Shown one piece after another: positions 1 through 10,904 of a stretch of DNA of 64,000 nucleotides. The stretch spans positions 22,182,038-22,246,037 of the forward strand of contig NC_088879.1 of the NCBI RefSeq assembly GCF_032884065.1. The letters run 5' to 3'. Within the stretch, counting starts at the first letter, position 1, and every line of letters begins with the position of its first letter. This DNA comes from Artemia franciscana. Lineage: Eukaryota > Arthropoda > Branchiopoda > Anostraca > Artemiidae. The notes under the pieces were generated by a model, which was not told where the DNA came from, did not search any database, and was given only the letters and a program-made list of their open reading frames with translations. The translations under genes and the position numbers were made by a program.

Positions 1-855
1 GAAGCAGCTCTGTCCGGAATCTAGGGATTCTTGTCGTCTTAGGGAGTCGTTTCAGTCTTAGCTTGAGTTTGGACATCAGGAGTGAGTGATCCGAATCAAA
101 GTCTGCACCAGGAAGGGATACAGTATCCATTATTGAGGACTTCCAGCGTTTAGATATCAGCACATAGTCTATCATGTTTTCAGTTAATCCGTCGGGGGAT
201 CTCCAGGTGACCTTAAGGCGGTGTCTGTGTTTAAAGGCGGTGTTAGTTATATACAGGTCGTTTTCTCTACAGAAACTAATTAGCCTTTCACCTCTTCCGC
301 TCAGTCGGCCATGGCCATGCGGTCCCATTACATCTCTCCGATCAATCTGATTGTTGCCCGTGATAGCGTTGAAGTCGCCCATGACGATGAACATATCTTT
401 CTTTGGTGTTTGGTCGGTGACACTTTGAAGTTGAAAGTAGAACTGTTCGCATTCTTCATCGCTTCGAGCAGAGTCAGGAGCATATACCTGGATGATGGTA
501 AGGTTTGACACGGATCCCTTTAGTCTAATGGTTGCTATCCTTTCTGATACGGGCGTGAAGGAGATCAGCGCATTTTTTATGTTGGTGAGAGGATGAATCC
601 AACACCCTGTCTGTGAGTGCCATCGGTGCGTCCCGAGAGTAGGAGGGAGGTTCCGGAGATAGTTTCTTCACCGGTTCGGGGGAGGTGTGTCTCATATAGT
701 CCGACTAAGTCCCACTTGTATCGGTTTAGTTCTCTCAGTAGTAGATCCATTTTTCCTGGTTTGGCAAGAGTCTGGGTGTTGAGTGTTCCTATGTTGAGTA
801 CAGTTTTAGTGGAGATGAGTCGCAGGGTGACCTCATCCCGTCCGTGGGTCGTCAT
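1..855 (-). pseudogene. RTE/CFDP2-like LINE, endonuclease domain (partial, frameshifted)
   Basis: On the minus strand, an ORF opens at 855 and ends near 577. Coding then continues in another frame from about 600 to the left edge. Together they form most of an AP-endonuclease domain of a non-LTR retrotransposon, the type often misnamed 'craniofacial development protein 2'. Visible motifs in order are NIGTLNTQTL (start of the fold), WDLVGLYETH, SGRTDGTHRQGVGF, then after the frameshift QVYAPDSA, MGDFNAITG (catalytic Asp/Asn), MIDYVLIS and SDHSLL (catalytic Asp-His). In the family this domain nicks target DNA for target-primed reverse transcription. The RT part would lie beyond the left edge. 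A single frameshift near 590 makes the copy inactive as read. The LINE assignment is secure; the RTE-like clade is inferred from domain style. Confidence 0.85.
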
Positions 856-1510
856 GGGCCTATTATGATCGTCGGCTTCCCCGTACGCGGTAGCATGTTC
901 GTCGGTTTCCCCGTACGCGGTAGAATGTTCGTCGGTTTCCCGTACGCGGTAGCATGTTCGTCGGCTTCCCTTTACGCGGTAGTATGTTCAATATTACTTC
1001 CATTTGCCATCATCATCAAATTGCTAGGTTCGTGGGTTTCCCCGGACGCGGTAGTAATTATGCTTTGATTCATAGAGCCCTTAATTCATTTGTTAAAAGG
1101 AGAGGTTTCAAGGCTAGTTAGGAGACGGCGGTAAGCCACTCCTCTCCGTCAACTTGCAGAGGCCGTTGTTCGTCGCTGAATCATCCGCCCTTTCGCAGTT
1201 GTCCTCCTGAAGAGGATCCTCCCACGATGATAATCTGCCATACCATACGATTTACCCATTGTTGGGAGAAGGTTTGAAGCTGACGGGACATATCCACACG
1301 CCGGTGGGCCCAGCTCAGTCTACATCAGAGGGGCCTTCTTCCTCCTCCGCCTGCATTTATGTCCCCCATGCGAGGGTATCCCAGTTATATTTTAGGGCCC
1401 CCAGGGGCTGGGTCCCCCCTTGGTCCGCGCCTCCATCACCACCGGAGGTACCCTGCATATCTGCAAGGCTTTCCCCTATCCGCCACCTGGGGACGCGCTG
1501 AGCGGCCTGG
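856..1510 (-). other. 5' untranslated leader of the same LINE
   Basis: This stretch lies immediately upstream of the endonuclease start on the minus strand. It holds the 30-bp tandem repeats at 870-988 and a GC-richer segment. The part at about 1100-1510 is clearly related to 53830-54200, which also lies upstream of a LINE endonuclease on the minus strand. Shared phrases include 'ggggccttctt' and 'gccacctggggacacgctg'-like text. The recurrence upstream of two endonuclease ORFs makes a LINE 5' leader the simplest reading. No long ORF is convincing here. Confidence 0.6.
870..988. repeat. Four tandem copies of a ~30-bp repeat (LINE leader monomers)
   Basis: Four consecutive units begin with cgtcgg(c/t)ttccc and contain tacgcggtag, at about 870, 900, 930 and 959. 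The third is one base shorter. A fifth, diverged unit lies near 1033-1062. They sit directly 5' of the LINE endonuclease ORF on the minus strand, where some LINEs carry promoter monomers. Confidence 0.85.
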
Positions 1511-1511
1511 G

Positions 1512-1639
1512 TTAAGTTTATAAGCGCATGTAAACGGGATAGATTGGGCTTTTCTCCCTCCTCCTTACGAACAAAATGCAAAAAAAAGTCTGCAAAATGG
1601 GGCCCAATCTAGCCCATTTACATGCGCTTATAAACTTAA
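1512..1639. mobile_element. TTAA-bounded palindromic MITE
   Basis: The left arm starts ttaagtttataagcgcatg at 1512 and the right arm ends catgcgcttataaacttaa at 1639. The arms match over about 39 bases with two or three mismatches and enclose a loop of roughly 50 bases. TTAA occurs at both ends, as in piggyBac-type insertions, although it is also part of the palindrome. In the related LINE leader at 54190-54200 the sequence continues uninterrupted from the equivalent of position 1510, so this palindrome is probably an insertion into the LINE. Confidence 0.6.
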
Positions 1640-1642
1640 CGA

Positions 1643-3885
1643 AGTCCATGGTGCTTAAACATTCAAACTATTTTGGTAACCTATTTTATTAGATAATAAT
1701 GTGCGTAGCGTATAATGGTCTAACCTTAGGGAGGAACTTATGGTTTTTATGTGGGAAGAGTGCGTTGTTAAACAACGATTTTTCTTTGGTTTTTCGGAAA
1801 ATGATCCCGTCATCAGACCAGTATTAGAGGTATGTTGTCTGAACCAGTAGTCTTTTCAGTTCAGATTAGATATGATTCAGATTACCAACGAAAAAAGCCA
1901 CCGTTTGATCAGAATAAACTGAATAATAGGTAAAAACGTAAATTTACACAATCGAAAACATAGGCAAAATCGGGATATTTTAGGAGGAGTGGAGGAAATC
2001 TGGTTGATCTAGAAAAAAAAACAGTTTTTAACTCTGTGTATGTATCTTCTGTATGTAACTCAACAATTCAACAAAATTTTCCCAAGACCAATGCTCCAGC
2101 CATTTGTAGAGGAGAATACCTCTTGTTATGAGCAATAGGTAAAAACAAAGGAATTTAACGAAAAAATACGAGCATACAAAGGAGGATTTTCCCCAAATAT
2201 TAACTAGAGAAAAATTAGCCAAATTTGGACCTCAAAACTTAATTTTTTTTTTTATTGACACCGAGTCCATGGATAAACTTTCTGACGAGCAAGCCCCTCT
2301 TCTCTCTCAAGACCTGTTAACACCTAAGTCCTAAAGATAAATTAAACCAAGTTCAAATTAATGGCAAATAGGAAGATGGTAAAATCAATGCAATCTTATG
2401 AAATTTAATTATACATATCTTCTTAGAGATTTAGATCTCTGATTATTTAAAGAAATGGAATAAAAGGTAGAATACAGAATATGTCCTTAAAAACTTTTAT
2501 ATATGTATCTATGAAGATTTGGAAAAAGTAATCTAAAATGAATAAAATTTTGCATTTGGGAAAATGGAGGCTAAATTTTGTGAAGAGACCCAGGGTTGTT
2601 CTTTCTTCCTATTTTTACCTTTGTGCGGTGTTGATACATGGCAAAATTGTTAATCGTAATGTTATTGATAAAACCAAGAAAAATATTAAGGAAATAGTAA
2701 GAACTTCACCGTACTCACATTTCCATAGGAATCAATCATTAATCCAAGATCAAATTCTTTATTCAGTACATTGACTGTCACCTTCTTTTCGGCATCATAA
2801 ACATTGGCCATTTGCCTAATAGGATTTTTTAGTCCACCCATTAGCCTAGAAAGAAGAGCTATAAATGTTACTTTTTTTTACAAAATTATTATATCTGTTC
2901 ATCAATTACCTTTCTCTTTACATGCTATCCTAACAAGCAGGGGCGTAATTTGCTATAGAACATAGAACATAGGCTTATCTTAAGCATCTTCAGCATCTTA
3001 ATATTAATCTTAATATTATATCTTAAGCATCATTACTTGAAGCATCTTCTGAAGCAGATCATTTTTTTTTTTTAGTATGCATTTGCTTTTATGGTACTAT
3101 ATGGCTCATTTTTCACTTGAGTTTGGAAAATTGGCTCAAATTTTGACCCACCCACCCCTTCTTCGCTTAATTTTGATGAAAGTACGCCACCAAAACCGCC
3201 AACCACCCCCCCCACATGTCGACATTTCTACGATTTTTCTTGTTATTTTCTCACTTTTTCCTCGTAATTCCCACCATTTTGTTGAATTTTTTTCCATTTT
3301 TACTTAGAAACCTGTGAAAAAACAAAAGGTTTTCACTAATTGCAATACAGAAGAACTATGAATATTAGTACAAAAACCTTTCATTTGAAGAAAAATATCT
3401 TCATTTTAATTTAGGTAGCAGCTTATTTTTCATTGTCAACATTTTAAATCACTATTTTAATGTGTAGTGAAGTGGCACAAAAGCTTTTTGATTTAGGATA
3501 TTAGTTATCAAGGATTGTCGACAAATATTGGAAGATATTTTGAATCGTTTCAAAAATTCGAAAGTCAAAAATATTTTTGAAAATCACTAAGGAAAACAAG
3601 GTATTTGTGTACAAATTATTTATTCTCATAAATACCACGTAGCGAAAATTGCAATACAAATGTCAGAATATGTTTCTAAGATGGAATTTGAAAGAATTTT
3701 CTAAGCCCAATAGCATACACAAATTTCTTCCAAGGTATCTCTCAATTTAGTTTAGGGAAAAACTCCCGGTTCCTTGCAGAAAGATAAGCAAACTGTTCGT
3801 TTTATGAATCAGAACTGTTCAAAGGTTCTCAAATCTACAAATTCCGCAACAATTTTTAGTCTACTCCACTTGAGGCAAAAAATAT
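1643..3885. other. AT-rich stretch, no gene recognised
   Basis: Short ORFs only, with no recognisable protein. A locally repetitive patch of tcttaagcatctt-like words lies at about 2970-3060, and a C-rich tract at about 3205-3215. No RNA gene or element ends were seen. Confidence 0.5.
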
Positions 3886-3890
3886 GTCCA

Positions 3891-3980
3891 TGGCCCCTCT
3901 AACAGTCCATTCATCTCCCTGGCCCCTCCAACAGTCCATTCATCACCCAGGCCTCTCCCGCAGTCCATTCATCTCCCATC
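3891..3980 (+). repeat. Three tandem ~29-30-bp repeats
   Basis: Three consecutive imperfect units of the form 'ggcccctctaacagtccatt' followed by 'catctccct' can be read directly. Flanking sequence is unique and AT-rich. Confidence 0.75.
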
Positions 3981-5520
3981 TAACTTTTTATCAGAAACGT
4001 GAGGACATAATACTTTGCTTGAAACCAAATTATACAAGAATGTTCAGCATGATGACAGAGTACTTTGAGGGCTCTTCCATTCCGCCACTACTTTCCGCCA
4101 CCGACTTGCAAGCAGAACGGTTGATATGTCATTTTTTTACGTGATTGACTAGAAAAAACTTCGGACAAAGGAGTATTCTGTAAATGAGAAATGGGAATAA
4201 GGACTTTCCAGGCATGCTCCTTATTCCAACTTTTCAGAAAAGTCCTCAGATCAACTTGAAACCTGTTGCGGCCAATAATTTGGGCTGAAGAGACAGGGGA
4301 ATAGATTTCCACACACCTACCATGTAATCGTTTTCTGATTAACTTGAAATTAGCTAGGCAGGTACCAACAACCAAGGGGACCAAAATATGGAATTTTGGA
4401 CTGTTTTCCTTAACACTCTAAGCGTTAAGTTTTATTGGTTGGGATTTCTCCTCTATTATGGAGAAGAACTCGTGAGCCAGAATAATAAAACATTTTCATT
4501 TTTATGAAAAAAAATACTATAAATGTCTTAATTGGTTTACTTTATATTCCTTTCCCATAGGTTTAAAGGAAGGAGAATCTGCCTTCAGAAAAACGTAGTT
4601 TTTCAGTTATTAGTAAAGTGTTTATATCGCAAATACTGGTCATAAAGGGTATCAAACTGTTCTCAAAATCAAATAGACTGGGAAAAATCTTTGGCGTTAC
4701 ATTTTGAAACGAAGTAATATACCATGAACTCACATATGCCTTATTTGAAATAACTATAAAGAATGGGCTATATTTTATGTTTTAGGGCAAAGTACTACAA
4801 CTTTATGTGATTACACATGTGGCATTTTAAAGTAACAACACTGAATTTGATGGCGGGTTGAAGAAAAATTCTTCTTGGGATATACCAGTTCAAAGTTGCT
4901 CAGGTGTTGACAACTACAGTGTTTAATCAAGGGTGCAGAAACAAAACCCAATTAGTACTTCACAATACTCAACCAATATATATCTAGCTACTGTTCGTTT
5001 TGAGGCACTAAAAACGAGGGCATTTATGTTCGTTGTAATTTTTATTGGTTTTAGGTTTCATTTCTATATTCGTAGCAATTCTATTGTAGAGGCAGCATTC
5101 TGCCTCTACAGTTTTGATATATTTTTTTTATGCTGCCAGCTTCCGTTTATGACGAGAAAGTGGAAAGAATCTGTGATGAGATTTTTACAGAAATTAAGGA
5201 GCTTAAGCCAGGTTGACAAATTTGGACATTACGTTTTGAAAATATGCATATGATCATAATCTGGAACCAAAAAGGATGTTTAGCTCCTCTTTGAGCTACA
5301 GGCTATGTTGTGGAAGTAGAAGTCAAATCAAATAACATATTTTTGGGAAAATTATTTGAAGTTATCGCGGCGTTTTCTTTTTCCTGAGCCATGTTTCTGT
5401 TTTCTAGTGGAAAACTCCGTTCTAGCAGGAAGTAGATAAGAACAGTTCTGATTTGAAGTTCTGACTAAAATTTAAAAGTGCTAAAGACCTGGACTTGCTG
5501 ACCCCGTTGTGAAAATATCT
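3981..5520. other. AT-rich stretch, no gene recognised
   Basis: Open frames at 4088-4384 (-) and 4933-5253 (+) have no recognisable motif or family. They are compatible with chance. No RNA gene, element terminus or repeat was seen. Confidence 0.45.
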
Positions 5521-5555
5521 TTTTTAGAATAATAGGTAGTATTTATATATATACT

Positions 5556-5664
<109 letters not shown>

Positions 5665-5694
5665 TATAATTTATACATTATAATATATTATATA

Positions 5695-6399
5695 TCTATA
5701 TATATAAAAATAAGTTGTTTGTTTGTGTGTCTGTCGACTGACGTCATTGTAAGGATTGAGCATTATGCCGTCATGAAGTTGTTTGTCGACTAACGTCATA
5801 TTTGTCGACTGACGAAATTACATACCGGGACACCGGGACACAAATGACGACCGGAACACAGGGACACAGGGAATATAAATGACGACCGGGACACTCAAAG
5901 AGAAATTACAGACTGGGACACCGGGACACAGGGAATATAAATGACGACCGGGACACAGGGACACAACTACAACGGAAACGACAGGGGGGCACAGGGGAAT
6001 ATATAAATGACGACCGGAACACAGGGAATGTTCGATTAGCAATCACCATCAACAAAGCTCATGGGCAATCATGAGAATAATGAGGTATAGATCTGAATAC
6101 GGATTGTTTTTCCCATGGACAATTATATGTTGCATGTTCAAGAGTCAGTAAACCTGACAATCTATTTATACGCACAGACAATGGGACAGCAAAGAATGTT
6201 GTATATTTGCAAGTTTTACGTAGTTAAAAACATATATATATCTATCTATATTCGCAGGTGGGACACAGGGACACAACTACAATGGCGCGTAACTAATATG
6301 GCGCGTAACGACTTACGCACGGGGGGGCCTTGGGGGGGGGGCAAAGCACCCCCACCAACTAGGTGTCGGAGTGGCGCGAAGCGCCACCCTAACAGCTAG
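5695..6399 (+). mobile_element. Non-autonomous Helitron, copy 1 (705 bp)
   Basis: The 5' end is TC (5695-5696), followed by tatatatataaaaataagtt. The 3' end is a hairpin gtggcgc-gaa-gcgccac (6371-6387), then ccctaacag and CTAG (6396-6399). The base before is A (5694) and the base after is T (6400), so insertion is exactly between A and T with no target duplication. These are all diagnostic Helitron traits. Inside are GTCGACTGACGTCA motifs near the 5' end, about six units of a 27-bp minisatellite (ccgggacacagggaatataa...), and the C-terminal remnant of a Helitron helicase. Copy 2 at 17177-18725 has the same ends; copy 3 at 45624-46296 shares the 3' end. Confidence 0.9.
6033..6227 (+). pseudogene. 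C-terminal remnant of Helitron Pif1-like helicase
   Basis: In one frame the sequence reads RLAITINKAHGQS (6033-6071), three disrupted codons with stops, then [20 protein letters not shown] and, directly after, VSKPDNLFI, ending with VVYLQVLRS and a stop at 6225-6227. ITINKxxGQS and the QLYVACSRV block are the conserved last motifs of SF1 Pif1-like helicases at the C-terminus of Helitron Rep/Hel proteins. In the family the enzyme unwinds DNA during rolling-circle transposition. Here only the tail survives, so this is a fossil captured within a non-autonomous element. The stops between the two blocks show that it is not translated intact. Confidence 0.88.
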
Positions 6400-7605
6400 T
6401 ATTATATATATTATACCTATTATAAGTAGTAATTTAGATATAAAAAATTAGCATTTTCCCATAGAAAATGTTGCTCTCAAACTTGGTCAAGTTTGCTCTT
6501 CCATTTAACATACAAATTTATTACATATTACTTGTTAAATTATTGGTATGAATTTAACAAGCAAAGAAAAACTCCAAAAATATGCCCTCACATTTTTTTT
6601 TCAGCAGAGATAATGAAAAATCGAGGCAATACTTCGCATTTGCCCATAGTTTATGCTACTTTAGGCTTTATACCCTTTATAAGCTTAATTCTGCTTAGTT
6701 TAAGTTTGCTCTTTCCTTTTAAGGAGAAATTCTCTTTTGATTTAAACCCAGAACAGCTGCCCTCCCAGCCGAAACTGTATTATTCAATGTCTAAATGAGT
6801 TTATGTAAACATATACACCATTAACAACATTTGCTTACCTCTGTCCCATTAATAGAACACTTGAAGACTTGAGAGCCATTTATAATATGTTATATCCTAG
6901 AAAAAAGAAAAAAGAAAATATATGTTTCCATACAAAATCGGAATTACTGTTTCATTGTCTGTTTAGTAAGTCTGTTAAACAAGTCTACTTAGAAAGTTTG
7001 TGAGATTTGTTTATTTATATTTTTTGAAAATAATAGATTTATTTTACAGGATTTGCCATAGTAGATTAATATTAGTTTATGTTGCTTACTAGGAAATGAA
7101 ACAGCGCCATTTATAATAATTCTCGCTAGTTGACACTATAATGCGTTGAAAATTATATTATTACATAATGAGCTTAACCTTGCGAGAAAACGGGCAATCA
7201 AGGTGAACTGATAATTTCCCTGGTGTTGAATTTCCTGGAAATTAATTTTCTTGTTGGAACTAATTAGGATGATATCATCTGTTATGGCTCGGACTTTTTT
7301 GATAGTGCTAATATTTAGAAACTAAAGTGTAATCATTGGAGAAAAATCTTGCCAAATGAGTTGGTCCCTAAGCGGGTCGGAATTAATTCAAAACTAAATA
7401 ATCTGATACGTTTTTTACCTTTTCTGCAAATGTGGTACCAATAGTGCCAAAGTCCCTGATTTTGTAATTCACAGCCCAACCGACGTACCCTGTATTTGAG
7501 CTGTGGCTTACACTCACCTTTCAACTGAAGTTAATGCATGGATCAGCTACTTATTGTCATTTCGGCTCAGTTGGCTCCTTACAATGAACACTTTCCTAAG
7601 ATTCC
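6400..7605. other. AT-rich stretch, no gene recognised
   Basis: A 101-codon frame at 6493-6798 (+) is hydrophobic but matches nothing I know. No RNA gene or transposon terminus was seen. Confidence 0.4.
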
Positions 7606-7857
7606 ATGCAGTGCCCTGTAAAACATGCTGAAAAATGCTACTGCAAAAGTCTCTATCGTAAGCACCTTGGGATTATTGCCAATACTGACACTGACTTCGA
7701 TATGCTGCTGTTTAAAGAGTGCCTAGGAGTCGAAGAGGCTGTGAGGTTTGGGAGTTGTCGGGCTATAAAGCTCAGTTTTGTAGATGCTCGCTCGCTTGAG
7801 CAACCAATAAGAGATGGCGTAAAAGTCGGGTACAAGATTATTTATACTCACAGATAG
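7606..7857 (+). other. Unrecognised 83-codon ORF abutting the hAT insertion
   Basis: The ORF starts MQCPVKHAEKCYCKSLYRKH and runs into the left flank of the hAT element, whose insertion would have separated it from the sequence at 10003 onward. The first 20 residues are Cys-rich (three Cys), but no complete zinc-binding pattern is seen. It may be a transposon or gene fragment, or chance. Confidence 0.2.
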
Positions 7858-7862
7858 TTAAT

Positions 7863-10002
7863 TAGTGTGCAAGACGTAGGTTACCACACGGTAAGTTACC
7901 ACTGGGTAACTTACTCGGTAATGGTAAGTTTTAGGGCAAACTTACTAGTAAGTTTCAAAAGTGGTAAGTTTAAGTTTTTGATTAACAAAATGTTTTTCAA
8001 TTGAAACAAATCCAATCATAAGAGAGCTACCACTTCAATAAAATCTATCACAAAAAAATTTTCATTCATTGAGATGTTTTTGGATTTTGTTTATATTTGT
8101 TTGTGTTGGTATTTTTTTCTCCCCTGTTCTTTCCTGGCCATGGAGCCTTATGGGGGAGATTGCCTTGAACTAATTTTTTTTTGTTTATGAAATGTGTTGT
8201 TGAATAAAAAACTCAGAACCCAGAACTCAGAATCAATGCATGAGTCATACCCCTTTAAGCTTATGCTGATACTGATCTGTCGGGCTACCTCTCTGTCATT
8301 TCCTACTGAGTAAAAAAAAAACGAAAAAATGGGGATACGCGATGAGTCAGTCAGTCTGAATAAGTAAGATGTTCATAGCAGATGTCAATTTAATTTGGTG
8401 AGTTTTTTACTTTTGACTCGAATTTTTTGACTGCCTATCTTTAACTATAGAATAAATAATCTGTGAATTAGGCCTATATATCCAGCTATAATGCAGGTAG
8501 TAAGTCTTATTAATAAATAACATTCCCATCCAATCTCTTCTAATCTAGCATTGCAATAGTGACAGCAGCAACTAGTTCCCAAACATAAACCTTTCCCATC
8601 CTCCCACTAGATTCCTATTTCTGGATAAACCGTCGTTATAAGGAGGTTTCCACAAAATAAAATTGAGTCTTTTCTTTGGAATCTTGGTTTCCAAATGGAT
8701 ACTTGTGCTGACATTTGCCAGTATTTTTGACTTATTGTCTTATTTTATGATCTTGGCCAAGTCAGCCTCAATGTCTTTAGTTGTTTCCCATGCTCTCTAT
8801 CCGTCCACCACTGCATATATTTATCAAATACTTTCATGATTTATTGTATTCGTTAGTATCAGGTAAAACAAAAAAACACATTCGATTTTGATTTGTTATT
8901 ATGTAATTGTTTCCATCTTTTATTCTACTTGGTGCAAGGTACCCTAGAAAAGCTTTCTTTTTTCTTAATTTTTATAACTTAAGTTTTTCTTCTATAAAGA
9001 CTATGCAATTAAGGTATGAAAAAGGAAGGTTTGATGCAAAGAATTTTATGAGAGTAAATTACTGCAGCTTTTTCTCAAAGGTAAGATTACATGATTGCAG
9101 TTTTCGAATAGATTGCACAGTTTAGCGCATGGATTTGAGCAAGAAAAAGGTTTAGCAATGCGCAAAACGTAGCGTTTTCGGATGAGTTTATTGATGCAGG
9201 AAGTCGAATCAATGAACTTGTTAAATTTTCCAACCAATTTTGGAAGGTGAAGTGATTCATTTAACAAAAGATCTGAAGCTGACTTTGCTGGGGTCTTGAA
9301 CACAGAATTCAGTAGCTACATCACGAAAAGTGGCCCATTTTCCAAATCATTGTACTTTAAGACTGCCAGAGCTGTCGAATTGGCAGCTTGTTGTAGGTAG
9401 CTTATTTTTGTTTTTTTGCGAAGTGGGTGCATACGGGAGTGGCTGTAAAAATCTCAACAATTTGCGTTACTGTAGCCTCCTGCGACAGACTCTGGTCATG
9501 TTATGGACTAGTACAGACCCATCATAGGATCCAATTCAAACATGAAACAGCGAACAAAATTCTAATAGTTCGTCAGTCACTCAATAGCAAAAAAATGAGC
9601 ATCGCCGTGCAGCTTCAAAAATGCCTGGGAATTGGTGTGAAAGGCTGAAAGGGATCCTCATGCTGCCATCATGTTTTTCTATCAACAGTTCACTCCCGCG
9701 TGACAGTAGAGATGGTCTGGTGGAAAATGATCTGCCAGACACAGGGTTAATAGATGCACCAGATGAGGAGGAGGAGTGCAATTTTTCCCCTGTGTAAACG
9801 AAGTAGGAAATAAACAAATAAAATGATTTAAAAAAAAATATTTTTCTTATCAATCTGTTGGAGAATAGAGAATATTTTCTTTCAAATTCATGAGTATTTG
9901 TGACTTAACACTTATGTGGTAACTTATGGTAACTTACCAAAGTTACCGGTAACTTACTTGTAAGAGTAAGTTTCAAAACTTACAGGTAGATCTTGCACAC
10001 TA
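7863..10002 (+). mobile_element. hAT-type DNA transposon, degenerate (2140 bp)
   Basis: The left end TAGTGTGCAAGA (7863-7874) and right end TCTTGCACACTA (9991-10002) are perfect 12-base inverted repeats. Inside both ends are clustered subterminal ggtaac/gtaagtt motifs (7880-7975 and 9915-9985). The flanking 8-mers TAGTTAAT (7855-7862) and TTCTTAAT (10003-10010) match at 6 of 8 positions, as an aged 8-bp target duplication would. TIR style, subterminal repeats and 8-bp duplication fit the hAT superfamily. A hAT-like dimerisation fragment lies near the right end on the plus strand. Most of the interior is AT-rich and no longer coding. Confidence 0.72.
9300..9650 (+). pseudogene. hAT transposase C-terminal dimerisation region, degraded
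   Basis: The plus-strand frame through 9427-9648 contains TICVTVASCDRLWSCYGLVQ followed by a basic stretch with THHR, KHETANKIL and RQSLN. Spacing and pattern resemble the hAT C-terminal dimerisation domain (small residues, then E/D-R-x-W-S, then H-x-x-x-R-N-R-L, then K/N-L). The conserved Asn/Arg positions are partly replaced. It lies inside an element with hAT-like ends, which supports the call. The N-terminal catalytic region is not recognisable. Confidence 0.45.
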
Positions 10003-10904
10003 TTCTTAATGCTCTCCCGATATTGTAATAAGACTGTTCTCCCAACCCTTTAAGGGCAGATTGTCCCAAAATGTGATTGCTGCCCCAGTCCAAATACCTC
10101 AACTTATGAACTACCCTGCTCCTGTAACCCCTAATGTGTAAACTGCAACGGAGACCATGCTTCATATAGCCTACTGTACCAGAAATTACGTGGTATTGCT
10201 TTGTGTTTCTAGCAAGGTATTTCTAGGATATGGTGAATCCTTGAGATCTGTCATTAGTGTGTATCCTCAGGACAAGGGCTGTAATCTTTAACCTTTCAAA
10301 CAGTTTGTGGTAACAAACTGTAAGTAAGAAGCAGTTTTTGGTTACTCAATAGTAAACAAAACTCTAAAAAAAGGAATTTTAATTCCAATAGATACATAAA
10401 AAGAATCGGATTTTTATGCTCATTTTAAATAAATAAGTTTCATCAAGTTTAGTCTTACCCATCAAAAGTTAAGAGCCTGAGAAAATTTGCCTAATTTTTG
10501 AAAAAAGGGGGAAACACTCCCTAAAAGTGATATAATCTTAATGAAAATCATACCATCAGATTCAGTGTATCAGAGAACCCTACTGTAGAGTGGGGTAACG
10601 TGGGAGGATCTTTCCATGGAGGATTTTTTTTTTTAATTATTTAAAAAACCATTAGAAATTAATTTTTTTTTTTTTAAGTTTTTTCAATGGAAGGTAAGAA
10701 GCAACATCAAAACTTAACACAAACAAAAAATATTACATATATGAAGGGGTTTGGCCTGTTGTCAATACCTCACTCTTTAGGCTGAAGTATTTTTAGTGCT
10801 TTCAAAAGAGTTATTTATTCTAATTAAATGGCCTTTGTCATCCAGGGGTCATTTTTAAAGAATCAGAACAAAATTCAAACTTTAGCATAAAAGTTTAACT
10901 AAAT

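Noticed and set aside
617-868. 83-codon plus-strand ORF
   Set aside because: Antisense shadow of the LINE endonuclease ORF.
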